Part shown: positions 48,387 to 59,301 of the stretch, piece after piece | Position numbering within the stretch: position 1 is the first letter of the stretch | Layout: the number at the start of each line of letters is the position of its first letter | From: Volvariella volvacea V23 | Lineage: Eukaryota > Basidiomycota > Agaricomycetes > Agaricales > Pluteaceae | Assembly: GCA_000349905.1 (NCBI GenBank) | Contig: KB722769.1 | Coordinates: 135,046-199,045, forward strand | Length of the DNA stretch: 64,000 nucleotides | Direction: 5' to 3' | Translations under genes and position numbers: made by a program | The notes under the pieces: model-generated | The model's database searches: none | What the model was told of the DNA's origin: nothing | Seen by the model: the letters and a program-made list of their open reading frames with translations, nothing else

Positions 48387-50220
48387 CTATGTTCTCCTCC
48401 TTAACTCATTTGCTCCGACCAATTGGACCTGCCTCCCTCTAGATGCGTCACCATACACTCTATACGCTCCTGACGCGCGTCCAGTTTGAGATTGAGAAAT
48501 ATTAGACAACGGTTCACCGATAGGCGGACTGAGAGAAAGGCATCGATCACGGAGAGGAGGGAGTGTTCGTGGTTGTTGGTTAATTTGTTCTGCGGTGTGG
48601 TTCATGTTCGAAGGAAAAGCGAAACCGATATGAGGCAAACAGTCCGGGGAATCCGATGTTGGGAAGCGGTATGCGCTAGGCGTGTAGGGTGTGAGAGCAG
48701 CAAGAGTAGTTAGTGCGACTCACACTCACATATATACGCTCCGCATAAACGGCAACCCGAGCTCAACATCCGTTACAGGCCTAGTTCTTGTGCTGCCCGT
48801 ATTCATTGCGGTTGTATAATTCACCAACCCGATGCCACATTTATCCAGTTTCCAAGTTTTACGGATCCAGTTGCCTGCTTCTACTAATGGATAATCGACT
48901 CCGTTTATGGTCACGGTGAATGGAGCAGGTGGCAATTGGTCGTTAGTCGTGGCATTTGGACAAATGATCCTATCCCCGTTCTCTACTGTTAAGTCGGGAC
49001 TGATATAGTCTGGATTGGAGTAGTATTGACCGTATACCTCTGGGGGTACTACGACATTCCTAAAGACTGTGGGGTTTAAATACGGTGCGAGTGTGTTTTA
49101 ATCGTTAGCGAGTTGCTCCAAGAGAGCATATGACTCACAGCTTGACAGTGTTGCGCTAATCTCTTGAGTATCAAAGGGTATAAATGAACCGTTATACCCC
49201 TTGAGCCCATCAATAACAAACGCATCCTCCCGCCAACCTTCACTTGCACTTTCATCTCCTTCTGCTTGACCAGGGCGAGCACGAGCACGAGCACCACGGA
49301 CTTCTACCCAGTTAATCTCACCAACATAGTCCTCTGGGTCGAGGGCACCGATTGTGATTCTCGGCCTAACGAGATCGAGACGAATCCCAATGACGGGGTT
49401 GAGTAATGCCCCTTGATCCCAAAGCTGACTGAGGGTCTTCCGGGGAAAAGTAGAGTTTGACCAGAGTCCAAGCTGACCGTTGAGGAGCCTTACTCCTGGG
49501 TAAAATATGCTTAACTCCTCCATTAGGACTAATAGAAGGAGAATGGGTGATTTATATCAAGAGGAAGGCCCAGATATCCCAGATTAGTAGCGATTGCGAA
49601 GCAGGTCAAGCGCATAAATGACTAGGACAGGATACCCACCGAATGGTACATCTTCCGCCCGTAATTTACCGAATCCAGCAACATCCTTATACCAGCTTCC
49701 ATGAGCGGTAGATGACTCAAGTTCCCAAGCGCCATCCTCGGACTACAGCAGCCCCCGTCCATAAGGTTAATTGGTTTCCAGCGATGGAATTCTATGCCTC
49801 AGCGACGTCTTTGACACCTAGTACCAGAGGGATATGCACCTGAAGAGTAGACGATCGATCAGGAAAGAAAGGTAGATCTGCATCGTTGAGTGGGCAGAAC
49901 GCGCATTCACAGGACCAAGTAGTGAATAGAGATTCCTCGAAATTGACAACCAAATCTAGAGTTTGCGGTGGTGTGCCAATTGTTACTTGAGTGCGCGCCC
50001 ACGTATAGCTATTTTGAAAGTTTTCATCAAGGCCATTTGGAACAACAATTGGCAAAGAAGCCCAGCCCTTATCTGCGTTTAATTAGTGACTCATGTCAAC
50101 CTACATACCTTGATTCCGGAGGAACTCACTTGAAGCACGAGCAGAAGTTGTACTTGTGTATAACAGTAGACATGAGAGCAGAGGCGATAGGTGGACTTGC
50201 TTTACAATGAACGCCTTCAT
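48387..50220 (-). CDS. Secreted pepsin-like protein, degenerate catalytic site (B5)
   Basis: Six exons from the start codon down: 50220-50130, 50072-49840, 49742-49640, 49528-49139, 49066-48730 and 48675-48387, giving 480 residues with an intact frame. A short signal peptide (about residues 1-28) is followed by I-G-T-P-P-Q and V-N-F-E-E-S at the catalytic position. This is the closest relative of B4 in the window: exon 2 is 233 nt in both, and both end L-V-(G/A)-A-N-E-L-R-R. A recent tandem duplication is inferred. Confidence 0.8.
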
Positions 50221-50639
50221 TGCAATAGATACGAACTCGTGCAAGGCACGAAAGTCTAACTATATATCACATATTCCCTCATGATCTGCACCACCTTCTA
50301 GAAGTGGGCATTTGGTCTCGGTCACCCCCAGGACCATCAACCGACACAACGCATCAAGTATTGTGCGCCCGGATACTTCCGACGGCGCCCTCGTTGACGC
50401 AATCAGCTGTTCTGTGCTAAAATTAGAGTTGTTAAGAACAACATTTTCTAGCTAATCCCATTTGCGTCCCTTATGGATTGTCCACCGTTTTTGTCGACGT
50501 GAGGGTTAGTGCCCCTCTCTGGGATTCCTGACGAGGCTGGAATATGTAGGACATGACTCATCGTCCTGGGGATGTACTGCGATTAGGTTAGTGCTCAGAT
50601 GGCCTAGGATTGCGCAAGACAACCCAAATGGAAATTGAA

Positions 50640-50775
50640 GACACCAGCCCAGGGACCACCCTGGATGAATGAGATCGTGGTGAGGTGGGCTGTTTGCGGT
50701 TGTTGGCTGGTTTGTTCTGAGGTGTAGTTCATGCCAGCTGAAACGCAAAACCGATGTGAGGTGGATAGTCTCCTA
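50640..50775 (-). pseudogene. Relic of a family B last exon
   Basis: The minus strand reads C-P-P-H-I-G-F-A-F then, after a one-base slip, a G-M-N-Y-T-S-E-Q segment followed by Q-Q-P. This matches the start of exon 6 of B4-B7. It then drifts out of similarity and ends. It is a fragment without its other five exons, next to a fragment of a family A first exon. Confidence 0.6.
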
Positions 50776-50824
50776 AATATGGTTATTAACGAAATTATTT
50801 AATGCCTCCGATGAGCGACATACA

Positions 50825-50960
50825 GATATTTTTCACGGATGCGCTAATCAACCTGCTGTTTAGGAGTATAATAGTACAAAATAGCACGGTCCAGCAGAGT
50901 GCTAGATACAAAGCCGAGACGATAGGAGGAATAAGCATATATAGTCATAGAGCATCCTAG
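50825..50960 (-). pseudogene. Relic of a family A first exon
   Basis: The minus strand matches exon 1 of A5: M-L-Y-D-Y at the start, then after a one-base shift I-P-P-I-V-S-A-L-Y-L-A-L-C-W-T-V and a final V-K-N-I. No later A exons follow. The upstream block at 51103-51142 matches the A5 promoter motif, so the 5' end of a former A gene is preserved. Confidence 0.6.
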
Positions 50961-51102
50961 CTAGGGTCACTATGGTGGACACTAAAGAAAATAGCGGTCC
51001 ATGTGAAGCGGCGGAAGGCTACAGTTTCCAAATTCACATGTCCCCAATACTTACAGATGGAGCAGAGTGAGTTCTGATTATACTACAGCTAACGAAATGG
51101 GC

Positions 51103-51142
51103 AAATCTTGATGATATCGGGGAGCTCGGACGCGCCGGCGAG
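51103..51142. promoter_or_regulatory. Conserved A-gene upstream motif (relic copy)
   Basis: A 40-base block nearly identical to 55961-56000 upstream of A5. It contains a C-AAATCTTGATGATATCGG-like half and a GAGCTCGGACGCGCC-like half. It lies about 145-180 bases upstream of the relic A exon 1, the same relative place as in A5. Confidence 0.5.
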
Positions 51143-51453
51143 GTGTGGTCGGTCATGTACACTGATTTCAACTTGGAGAGATGAAATAGGTTGCGTTGAT
51201 GATTCTCGACTCAGAGGTAGATGTGACGCTTGTATCGAGTAACAGAAGGGTATTGTCATAACCTGTTCAAGTCAATATCTCCTTGCGGTGTTCGCTATAA
51301 GGAGATACAGACCCGTCAGTAACTAATCCACTTCAGGAGTATTCTCACTATACCACCGACAGGGTGAGGGATACCCAACAGATAAATGGAGCAAATCAAC
51401 AGATGGGTGCGCGTATAAAATATCTTTGAACTCCTGCCATGATAAGCCTCACT

Positions 51454-53282
51454 CTACAGTTCATCTGCTCCGACTAATCGTACCTGTCTACCACCTGAAG
51501 AATCACCGTATATCCTATACGCGCCCGACCCGGGCTCAAATATATGTTCCGACACATTAAGGCTAGAAAATGGGTCTCCTACAGGCGGGAGGAAGGAAAG
51601 GCATTGATCGTGAAGAGGAGGAAGTGACTTTGGTGTTTGATTGATTATTTCATCATCATAGCCTAGGCCAGACGGAAAAGCAAATCCGATGTGAGGTGGA
51701 CAGTCAGGCGAGTCAGGCGTTGGGAATCGGTATGCGCTGAAGTTGTTTGGGTGGAGCCAGTTATCATTCACGATCTCGCGTCAATAAGAGTATGTATACG
51801 CACATATATACACTCCTCATGAATGGTAATCCCAACTCCACGTCTGCTGTGGGCCTAACTGTTGAGTTGTTTCCTGAGCTTCCGACGTCCGTGTGATTCG
51901 ACATTCCAACTCTACACAGCCCAGGATTAATTCGGAAAAGACGGAACCAGTAAGATTTTAATGGATAGTCAACCCCGTTAATAGTGATGGCGAAAGGAGG
52001 ACCTGGTTCTGAGCCGTAACAATTGAATGTGAGGGCCGAAGTCATGTTGGGCCCATGGTACCCCGGATCGGAGAAATATCGAGCCAAGAACTCTGGTGGG
52101 ACGAGGATGTCCTTAGCAACTAGGGTTGAGTAAATAACTTTGTTAGTCCCCCGGCCCACAAATCATTCTGCGTGAAAGATAGCTCATAATGTGTAACTCA
52201 CATGTCGGTAATGTCGCCGTAATTTCACTGGTGTCAAAGGGTATGAATGAGCCATTGTACCCTTTCAACCCATCTATGATAAATCCATCCTCTCGCCAAT
52301 CTTCGCAGCCAGTATGGCCTCCCTCCGCCTCACCAGGGCTTGTATGAGCACAAGTGCCACGAATCTCTATCCAGTTAATTGTGCCAACGTAGTCATTTTG
52401 ATCAAGTGCTCCAATCGTCATCTTCGGGTTGACTTGATCTGTGCGAAGGCCAATGACGGGATTGAGCAGGGCACCTTGATCCCACAGCTGATTAAAGAGT
52501 GTCTTCCGTGGAGATGTTGTGTTCGACCATACTCCTAGTTCACCATTAACAATTCTTGTTCCTGGGTGGCGTAGACTTAATCTTTCCATTCGTACTGATT
52601 GTAAGGACAATCGTGATCAAGTAGGACGTAAGGGGTGAGAGATGCAGACAATTAGTGGCACGAAAATTATGGATTGGAGGCATGATAAGAAAGGAGCACC
52701 TCGAACTTGATACCAACCAAATTGAACATCTTTAGCTTGGAGCTCGCCAAACCCAATGCTATCCCTAAACCAAGTCCCATTTGCGGTAAACGAATTAAAT
52801 TCCCAAGACTCGTTTTCAGACTATATTCCCCATGTCGGTCAGTCGAGTCCTAGATTTACATATGAATAATTTGCGCACCTGAAGAGTTGAAGATTGCTCA
52901 AGGGAGAAGGGCGGGTGGCGCGGGCAAAAAATGCATTCAGATGACCAAGCGGAGAGTAGAGACCCCTCGAAACTGATATTCAACTCTACTGGTTGAGGCG
53001 GTGTTCCAAATGTCACTGCGACCTTGGAATAGAAGTCTTCAGGATAGCCATTGTCGGATTCCTGACGATATCCAGGTCCATTGAAAACTTTGAGCGGTAA
53101 GGAGGCCCAACTACTTGCTGTTTTCGGTGTATCTCAGCTGATTAATGAGCACACCTTTGTGTGGACTCACTCTGGACGGGTCTCTGTGCGAAAACAGGAC
53201 TATGCCATAGAGTAGACGGTAGGATTAAGAGTGTGAGTAGCAAAAAGGAAGTTTGAAGTAGCTTGTTGATAAGTGCACACAT
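51454..53282 (-). CDS. Secreted pepsin-like protein, degenerate catalytic site (B6)
   Basis: Six exons from the start codon down: 53282-53171, 53117-52879, 52820-52718, 52594-52202, 52119-51804 and 51736-51454, giving 481 residues with an intact frame. The signal peptide is about residues 1-34. The N-lobe reads F-G-T-P-P-Q and I-S-F-E-G-S, so Ser replaces the catalytic Asp. The intron 3 donor is GTTGGT. It lies 316 bp downstream of A5 on the same strand, forming an A-then-B unit. Confidence 0.8.
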
Positions 53283-53597
53283 CGGTGGGGTATGAATCCA
53301 TATACTCTGTGTATATAAGCAGCACCTTGAGATACTTCTCTCAGTTTGGTTGGTATCTGAGTTACCGATGATCGATGGATGACTAACAATGGTGCGCTCA
53401 ATTGTGTCGCTGCAGCCAGACCAGCGCTGGGTTGGGCCGAGCTGAGTTTAGAACTCACCTCAGGGTCCCATTGAGTTGATTAAGTCAGGACTCAGCCAGC
53501 TACCTTTCAATTTCGATGGGTATTCTGTATGCGTACATCGGCGAACTTGTTCCTTAGGTGCTACTCCGAATACCGACTGCATTCGACGCTTCAAACT

Positions 53598-55818
53598 TTA
53601 GACTTCATCCTTTTTGTGTATGACCAACACCCCAGTTTCCCCCCTCTCGTCTAGCTTCAACACGAAGTTTCTTGTTTCTGCTTCCAGCTCTTCTTCTAAC
53701 GACGCAAGGCTCCCTCCCATCTGTCTCTTTTCTGCCACGAGTCTCTCCATCTTTCCAGTAACATTCGATTCGTGTAGTATGCTAGAAACCCTTATAAGAT
53801 TGAATACGTCCCCTTTTCCTGACCTAAAGAACGCCACAATACTCAAAACATCCAACACCGCGAAGAATATGGTGGACGCGATGACATGTGGTCGAGAGGC
53901 TACAAACTTGAGGAAGGGCTCGGATACTACTCCCGGAACGAGTGCGGTACCAAATGCACCGGAGAGGTACGGCTTAGACGCCGATCGAATAAACCTGGTA
54001 TACACGTCTGTGATGTTGGACACTGGCATGGGTGACCACGTCACGATCTCGCTCATAGTCGCTGACCAGTTGTATGACCTTACTTGATCCCAGCCGAAAA
54101 CGAGACTAGCTTGTCCTTGCGACTGTCCCTGCCTTTTAAGAATCGGACCTGCATTGGTACCAAGTGCACCGAAGAGCGCCATAAAGAAGAAATTGCCTTG
54201 AATCTCGTCTAAATTGCCTTGTCGCGTAAATGGTTGACGTCTACCATCGATGTTGGCTGGGACAATTGTGACATTCCCTCCTTGATTCCGAACCTTGACG
54301 GTTTCGAGAGAAAGGTTTGGGGAACAGACCAGTATGGCAAATTGTCTTGAACCAACACCCTCACCACTAACTTCAAACGTAGGGATGTTTGCTTGATCAA
54401 AATGTATACCAAAAAATGAATTCCTTTGTGTAAGCGCCCATACGGAATGTCCACGTGTGGCAATGTCGCCTGTGGTACTATTGAAGATGGAGAAGATGTT
54501 CCCTGTTTCATCTACCGAGTAATGCTGTAAAGTGTAAGAGTTATCTGCAGCATAAAATAGTGGAATAAGCGTGATATAGCAAGCTGATTATGAAAAGAAT
54601 GCCTCACGGTCGCTGGTGTTATTCAAATCCAGACGCAACGCGATGTTCAATTCTGGGATAGTCACAGGTACCATCCATTGCTCATCTGCAGCTTCTTCCA
54701 GAGTGTATGTTCCTGTGCTTAGATTGGTTGTGTACCAGTTGCAAGAGAGCCTTAATACGAAAGCGTCTGTGAGCCATCGCGCAGGTGTTGTGAGAGTAAG
54801 ATTAAGGGGGAAGGGGATAATATATTGTGGGGTCGGGCCTAAAGGGTCGGGAATTGGTGTTGTAAAGGAGTGACTAAAGTTGAATGCCGTCTCCGCCCAA
54901 GCGAGAGACGCAGCTTCCTGTAGATAGTAAGCCATTATGTATGAGGAGTCTCCAGTGGACGGGGCATAAATTGGTTCCATTGGATTATGGAGCTTATATG
55001 CGCTAGAATACCATTAGTACCTTGGAGGCCATGGTGCTAAGCACTCACTCCACTACAGAGGAGGTGCGCATGGCTCCTACCTCAAATGCCATTACAGCCG
55101 AATCAACAAGAAATTCTTGAACGGATACTATGACGACAGAGTGCATAAGACATCCTATCAATTTGCGTGGGCGCATGAACACCAGAGTAAGGATACCCAC
55201 ATGAGGCTGGTGCTAATGTCGATGCCGCCAATACGATGAAGCTACATACAAAGGCAATTGAAAAGTGCGGACTGCATTGCTTTTTGAAGATGGCAACAAT
55301 TGTCTCCATAATCCCCAGAGAAGTCACTGACGACATCGAATTTGCAGTCACGAGGTTGATACCCCCCATCTCTTGTGGTTTCTCGAGGTTGTGATAGTTA
55401 TGGTTGAGTCCAATGATAGGGGATTGCTTTAATACGCGGAAGAATTCTTCGCCCTGCAGTGTTTTGATCGCATAGAGATTAGTAACAGTAGTAATGAGAT
55501 GCACAGGGTATGCACCTGGATATTAACCAGTAAGTTCTTGATCGGCCATAATCCCAGCGCAATAACCATAATACTAATGGTCGTCACACCAGACTTCACG
55601 AGGGCTATCAGACCGAATCCTTGTCGTCAAAGAAATTCTAAGTGTCCAAGTCAAGACCACTGACTTATATTCTCCACAGAAGTGTCGACCACATCAACAG
55701 TGGGTAGTATAACATCACGACAGATGTCAGTCCAGCAGAAAGCCAAATACGCAGTCGTGACAACAGGAGGAATAAGAAGCAGCATATAGTTGTAGAGCAT
55801 CCTTGTTAGCTGCGGCAT
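53598..55818 (-). CDS. Family A four-TM membrane protein with large ectodomain (A5)
   Basis: Six exons from the start codon down: 55818-55665, 55604-55516, 55453-55201, 55127-55049, 55002-54608 and 54544-53598, giving 638 residues with an intact frame. Transmembrane segments fall near residues 8-29, 58-75, 145-165 and about 95 before the end. Conserved blocks are G-E-E-F-F-R, C-S-P-H-F, S-V-Q-E-F, V-M-A-F-E-V-G-A-M, F-N-S-T-T-G-D, Q-A-S-L-V-F-G-W-D-Q-V-R and the tail F-F-R-S-G-K-G-D. The acceptor of exon 6 was placed at 54544 because it restores phase and aligns with A2. The ATG at 55818 immediately precedes transmembrane segment 1. B6 follows downstream. Function unknown. Confidence 0.8.
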
Positions 55819-56930
55819 AGTGGACACCTGAGAGAACTGTGGACGAAACGTTGGAATAGAGGGAGAGAGACTGCGATATTTTGGCAGCAAGTTCCAAAGA
55901 CGTACGGGCGTGGATGATGACGCACGTCGGCCTTTAATTAGACCGCAACCGTCAACAGGCGAATCTTGATGACATCGGCGAACTCGGACGCGCCGACGAG
56001 AAATAAGGTTGACCGAGCGAAGTAGGTATAAGTTCCTACGAAAGGCAATTCCAGGTACATCAACGACCTCCGGGTTTAATCAAGAGGGCTTCGAAGCAGC
56101 ACTAACAGTATCAGTAGTGACTAGTGACTCCTCAGCGATGAACAAAGTCTCGCTAGGTGGGGTCTACCCTCCAGATCTAGGAATAGGGCACAGAATCACG
56201 AGAATAATCATGAGGACGTGGGGCAAAACCAAGTAGGTGCGTGCTGAATTCGATGTAATGGTTAGCCCAACTTGAATTAATCATTTCATGTATATCGACC
56301 CTTCCAGTGGTCCATGACAATGGCAATAACGAAGCATATACCACTCACGACTGGCATAACTTCAGCTCGATTCTATTTTTCAGTACCTCCTTCAATTGGG
56401 AAAGACACTCAACCACTAAAATTCATAAACTTAAACCCACGAACCCGTGTTAGCAGTATCTAATACCGGCTGTCTTTGTCCAATTTTCAGTCTTCATATG
56501 CGTCCAAGGGATTCACCATCACAGAGAAAACAAAGAGACGGCGAGTAGCACTAAAGGAGGTAGTAGTGCGTCGTGCATAGTTGAATTGTATGCGCTTAAA
56601 TCCCCGCGCTGCGGAACGCAAAATTGTTGGTGGGAATGTGTAACAAATCCATCTTCCGGGCCCCAACTCTGTAGGGTTGGTTTAGGATGGGGTTCAACAA
56701 TGATAATCTGTTGCCCAACTGCAGCCCTGTGACGCAGTTACTGGGGGATGCGTCTACAGAAGTCCAAAAATGAATTCAAGGGCACTCGCATATAGGCGCT
56801 GTACTTATTTATGATGGTACACGATCTAGTGCGGTATTGACTGTCGTTTGAGTCCCCATGAACTGGTGTAGCAATAAGATACGCACATGCGTCCGCATGC
56901 TGCGTTATGGAATACATGGGTATAATGAAA
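55819..56930. other. Intergenic, A5 to B7
   Basis: About 1.1 kb, holding the A5 promoter (motif at 55961-56000) and otherwise no supported gene. Confidence 0.45.
55961..56000. promoter_or_regulatory. Conserved A-gene upstream motif
   Basis: A 40-base GC-rich block (GAATCTTGATGACATCGGCG then AACTCGGACGCGCCGACGAG) located 143-182 bases upstream of the A5 start. It matches 51103-51142 almost base for base, and in its TCGG-GAA-TCGG-ACGC core it matches 7811-7830 between A3 and B2. A transcription-factor site is inferred. Confidence 0.5.
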
Positions 56931-58787
56931 CTAGAGCACTAACTCATCCGCCCCCACCAATCGAACCTGCCTCTCTCCTGAAGAATCACCATATACCCTA
57001 TATGCACCCGACCCACGTTCAAATTGAGGTTCAGATCCGTTAATAGCCGAAAACTGCTCTCTTTCAGGTGAGACGAATGAAAGACACTGATCACGAAGAG
57101 GAGGGAGTGATCTGGGCTTTTGGTCGATTTCCTCAGCGGTGTGATTTAAGTTTGCACCCGATGGAAAGGCAAAGCCGATGTAAACTGGGCAGTTTGGTGA
57201 ATCAGATGTTGGGAAGCGATAGGCACTGTATATTGTGGGAAGTGAGAAATTTAGTTGCAATGAATACCAGCCTAGCTTGCTCATTATACGTGATAGACGA
57301 ATGTGTGCACTCACATATAGACACTTGACATGAATGGCAGCCCCAACCTAACAGGTCTTACCCCTGGTGTGTCTTCTGAGTTTGTAAGGTTCGTATAAGG
57401 AGACATTCTAATATTGCATCTGCTCCCCCCTATGGGATAGATCCAGTTCCAATCTTGCTCCACAACTGGGTAGTCCACCCCATTAATCGTCACCGTGAAC
57501 GGAACAGGTGGTAATAAGCCATATGTACCACCTGATGGGCAGTCGGTTATCGAGGTTTCATTGATCACTAAGCTGGGACCGTGGTAGTTGATATTTGAGA
57601 AGTATTGGTCGTAGACCTCTGGTGGTACCACTATATCCCTGAGGACTGCATGATTTAGTGTGGTAATCAGGTATTTATATGTGTTGGTAGTTTGTGCATG
57701 GATAGCATCATTAGACGTTTGCTAAAGTAGAAACATTCTAGACGGGACTTACAGGTTGACATTGTCGCAATAAGCTCGTCAGCGTCAAAGGGTATAAATG
57801 AACCATCATAACCCTTCAATCCATCAATAGCGAATTCATTTGTCTGTCCTGATTTGCCATTATGACCCGCCGTCATCAAAATTTTGTACGGGTACACGCA
57901 CCTCGAATTTCAACCCAGTTGATCGTGCTAACATAATCCGCAGGGTCAAGTGCTCCAATAGTCATCCTTGGTTGATCGTGGTCAAGGCGAATTCCAACGA
58001 CAGGGTTGAGTAATGCACCACTGTCCCACAAATGGCTGATGAGAGTCTTCCTATCAGAAGTTGAGTTTGACCAGAGTCCTAGGATGCCGTGAAAGGGTTT
58101 CAATCCTTGATGGTACACGCTGAGTTCGTCCATTAGTACTGGACATACCAAGAGGAGATTACAGATTAATTCAGCTGCTTGACTACAAGGAGGTGTCGAG
58201 GCTCTGAGTGTGTACTCACCGAATTGGACGTCCTCAACCTGTAGTTCACCAAATCCAGCAACGTCGCTATACCAATCTCCATGTGCGGTAGCTGAATTCA
58301 GCTCCCAAGGTTCGTTCTCTGGCTGTATCCATAATCAGTTATCTTTTTAACACCCAAGCCAATCAGCAACATCGCGTAGAGCATGAACGACATACCCGGA
58401 GTGTAGAAGACCGTTCAGGGAAGAATGGCCGAAAATAAGGGCAAAAGGCACAATCCGAGGACCAGGCCGTGAGCAGAGAGCTCTCAAAATCAATGGACAA
58501 ATTGAGAGTTTGAGGAGGTGTTCCGAGCGTTACTTGAGCATAGGCCCAGACGTCAAAGCCTTCACCATGAAGTATGGTCAGATGCAGCTCTGGGTTTCCG
58601 AGTTCGAGAGGCAGAGACACCCAGTTCCTGTCTACTACCTATTGGTGAAACTGACAATTAACACTTTGGGGCGACTGGACTCACCTCGCTCACGGGCAGA
58701 GACAACGCTAGTCCACAGTACTGCCAGCGGAAATGAAAGGATGAGGGGCAAAGAAAGACGGGCGTGCTTGTTGCTGAATGTATTCAT
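56931..58787 (-). CDS. Secreted pepsin-like protein, possible extra intron (B7)
   Basis: Exons from the start codon down: 58787-58685, 58631-58396, 58322-58220, 58138-57902 with 57848-57753 (equivalent to one exon in paralogues), 57645-57315 and 57225-56931. Read this way, 466 residues are open. The N-lobe has L-G-T-P-P-Q and I-D-F-E-S-S, so Asp is kept but TG is lost. Read without the proposed intron 57901-57849 (53 nt, donor GTGCGT, acceptor CAG), exon 4 runs into TGA-TGA and the phase to exon 5 is wrong. The gene therefore either has an intron its paralogues lack or is a frameshifted pseudogene. It lies 515 bp downstream of A6 on the same strand. Confidence 0.65.
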
Positions 58788-59301
58788 TGGGGTCAAGAAG
58801 TCCTCTAGATATAGGACATATGGATATATGGTACACAAAACTTGATTCAGACCAATGATTTTTGTCTCGCCTCTATGCCCTGAATAGCACTCATTGTTGG
58901 CTTCGGGTAACCAGGCAGCTATCTGTTCGACATTAGGATTCCTATTCTAGAAAGTCCGGGTGCGAGATCAGCAGTCCTTTATCATTTCGTGCCAAGCCCA
59001 CCTTTCTGAGCTTTAACAACAATGCCATCGGTGATTGCCTGTCAAGGTAGTAACTCCAAGAGCATGGCGACCCTGCATCAGGGAGTAAACGGGGCAGCTT
59101 GACCCCAGTAAAAAGAGCATGAATGCCCAAGTCATCTTTATATGGCCAGCGCCTCCACTCAAAACACCTGCATCTTAAACGGCAGTGTAGTCCTCACATT
59201 TGGCACAAGGGAATGATTTACGAAAGGCTGACAATAATGTCATTGTGCTTGCTTAATGTGCGGGTTCTATGAGAACATTCACTGTCGTGATTCAAATGTT
59301 C

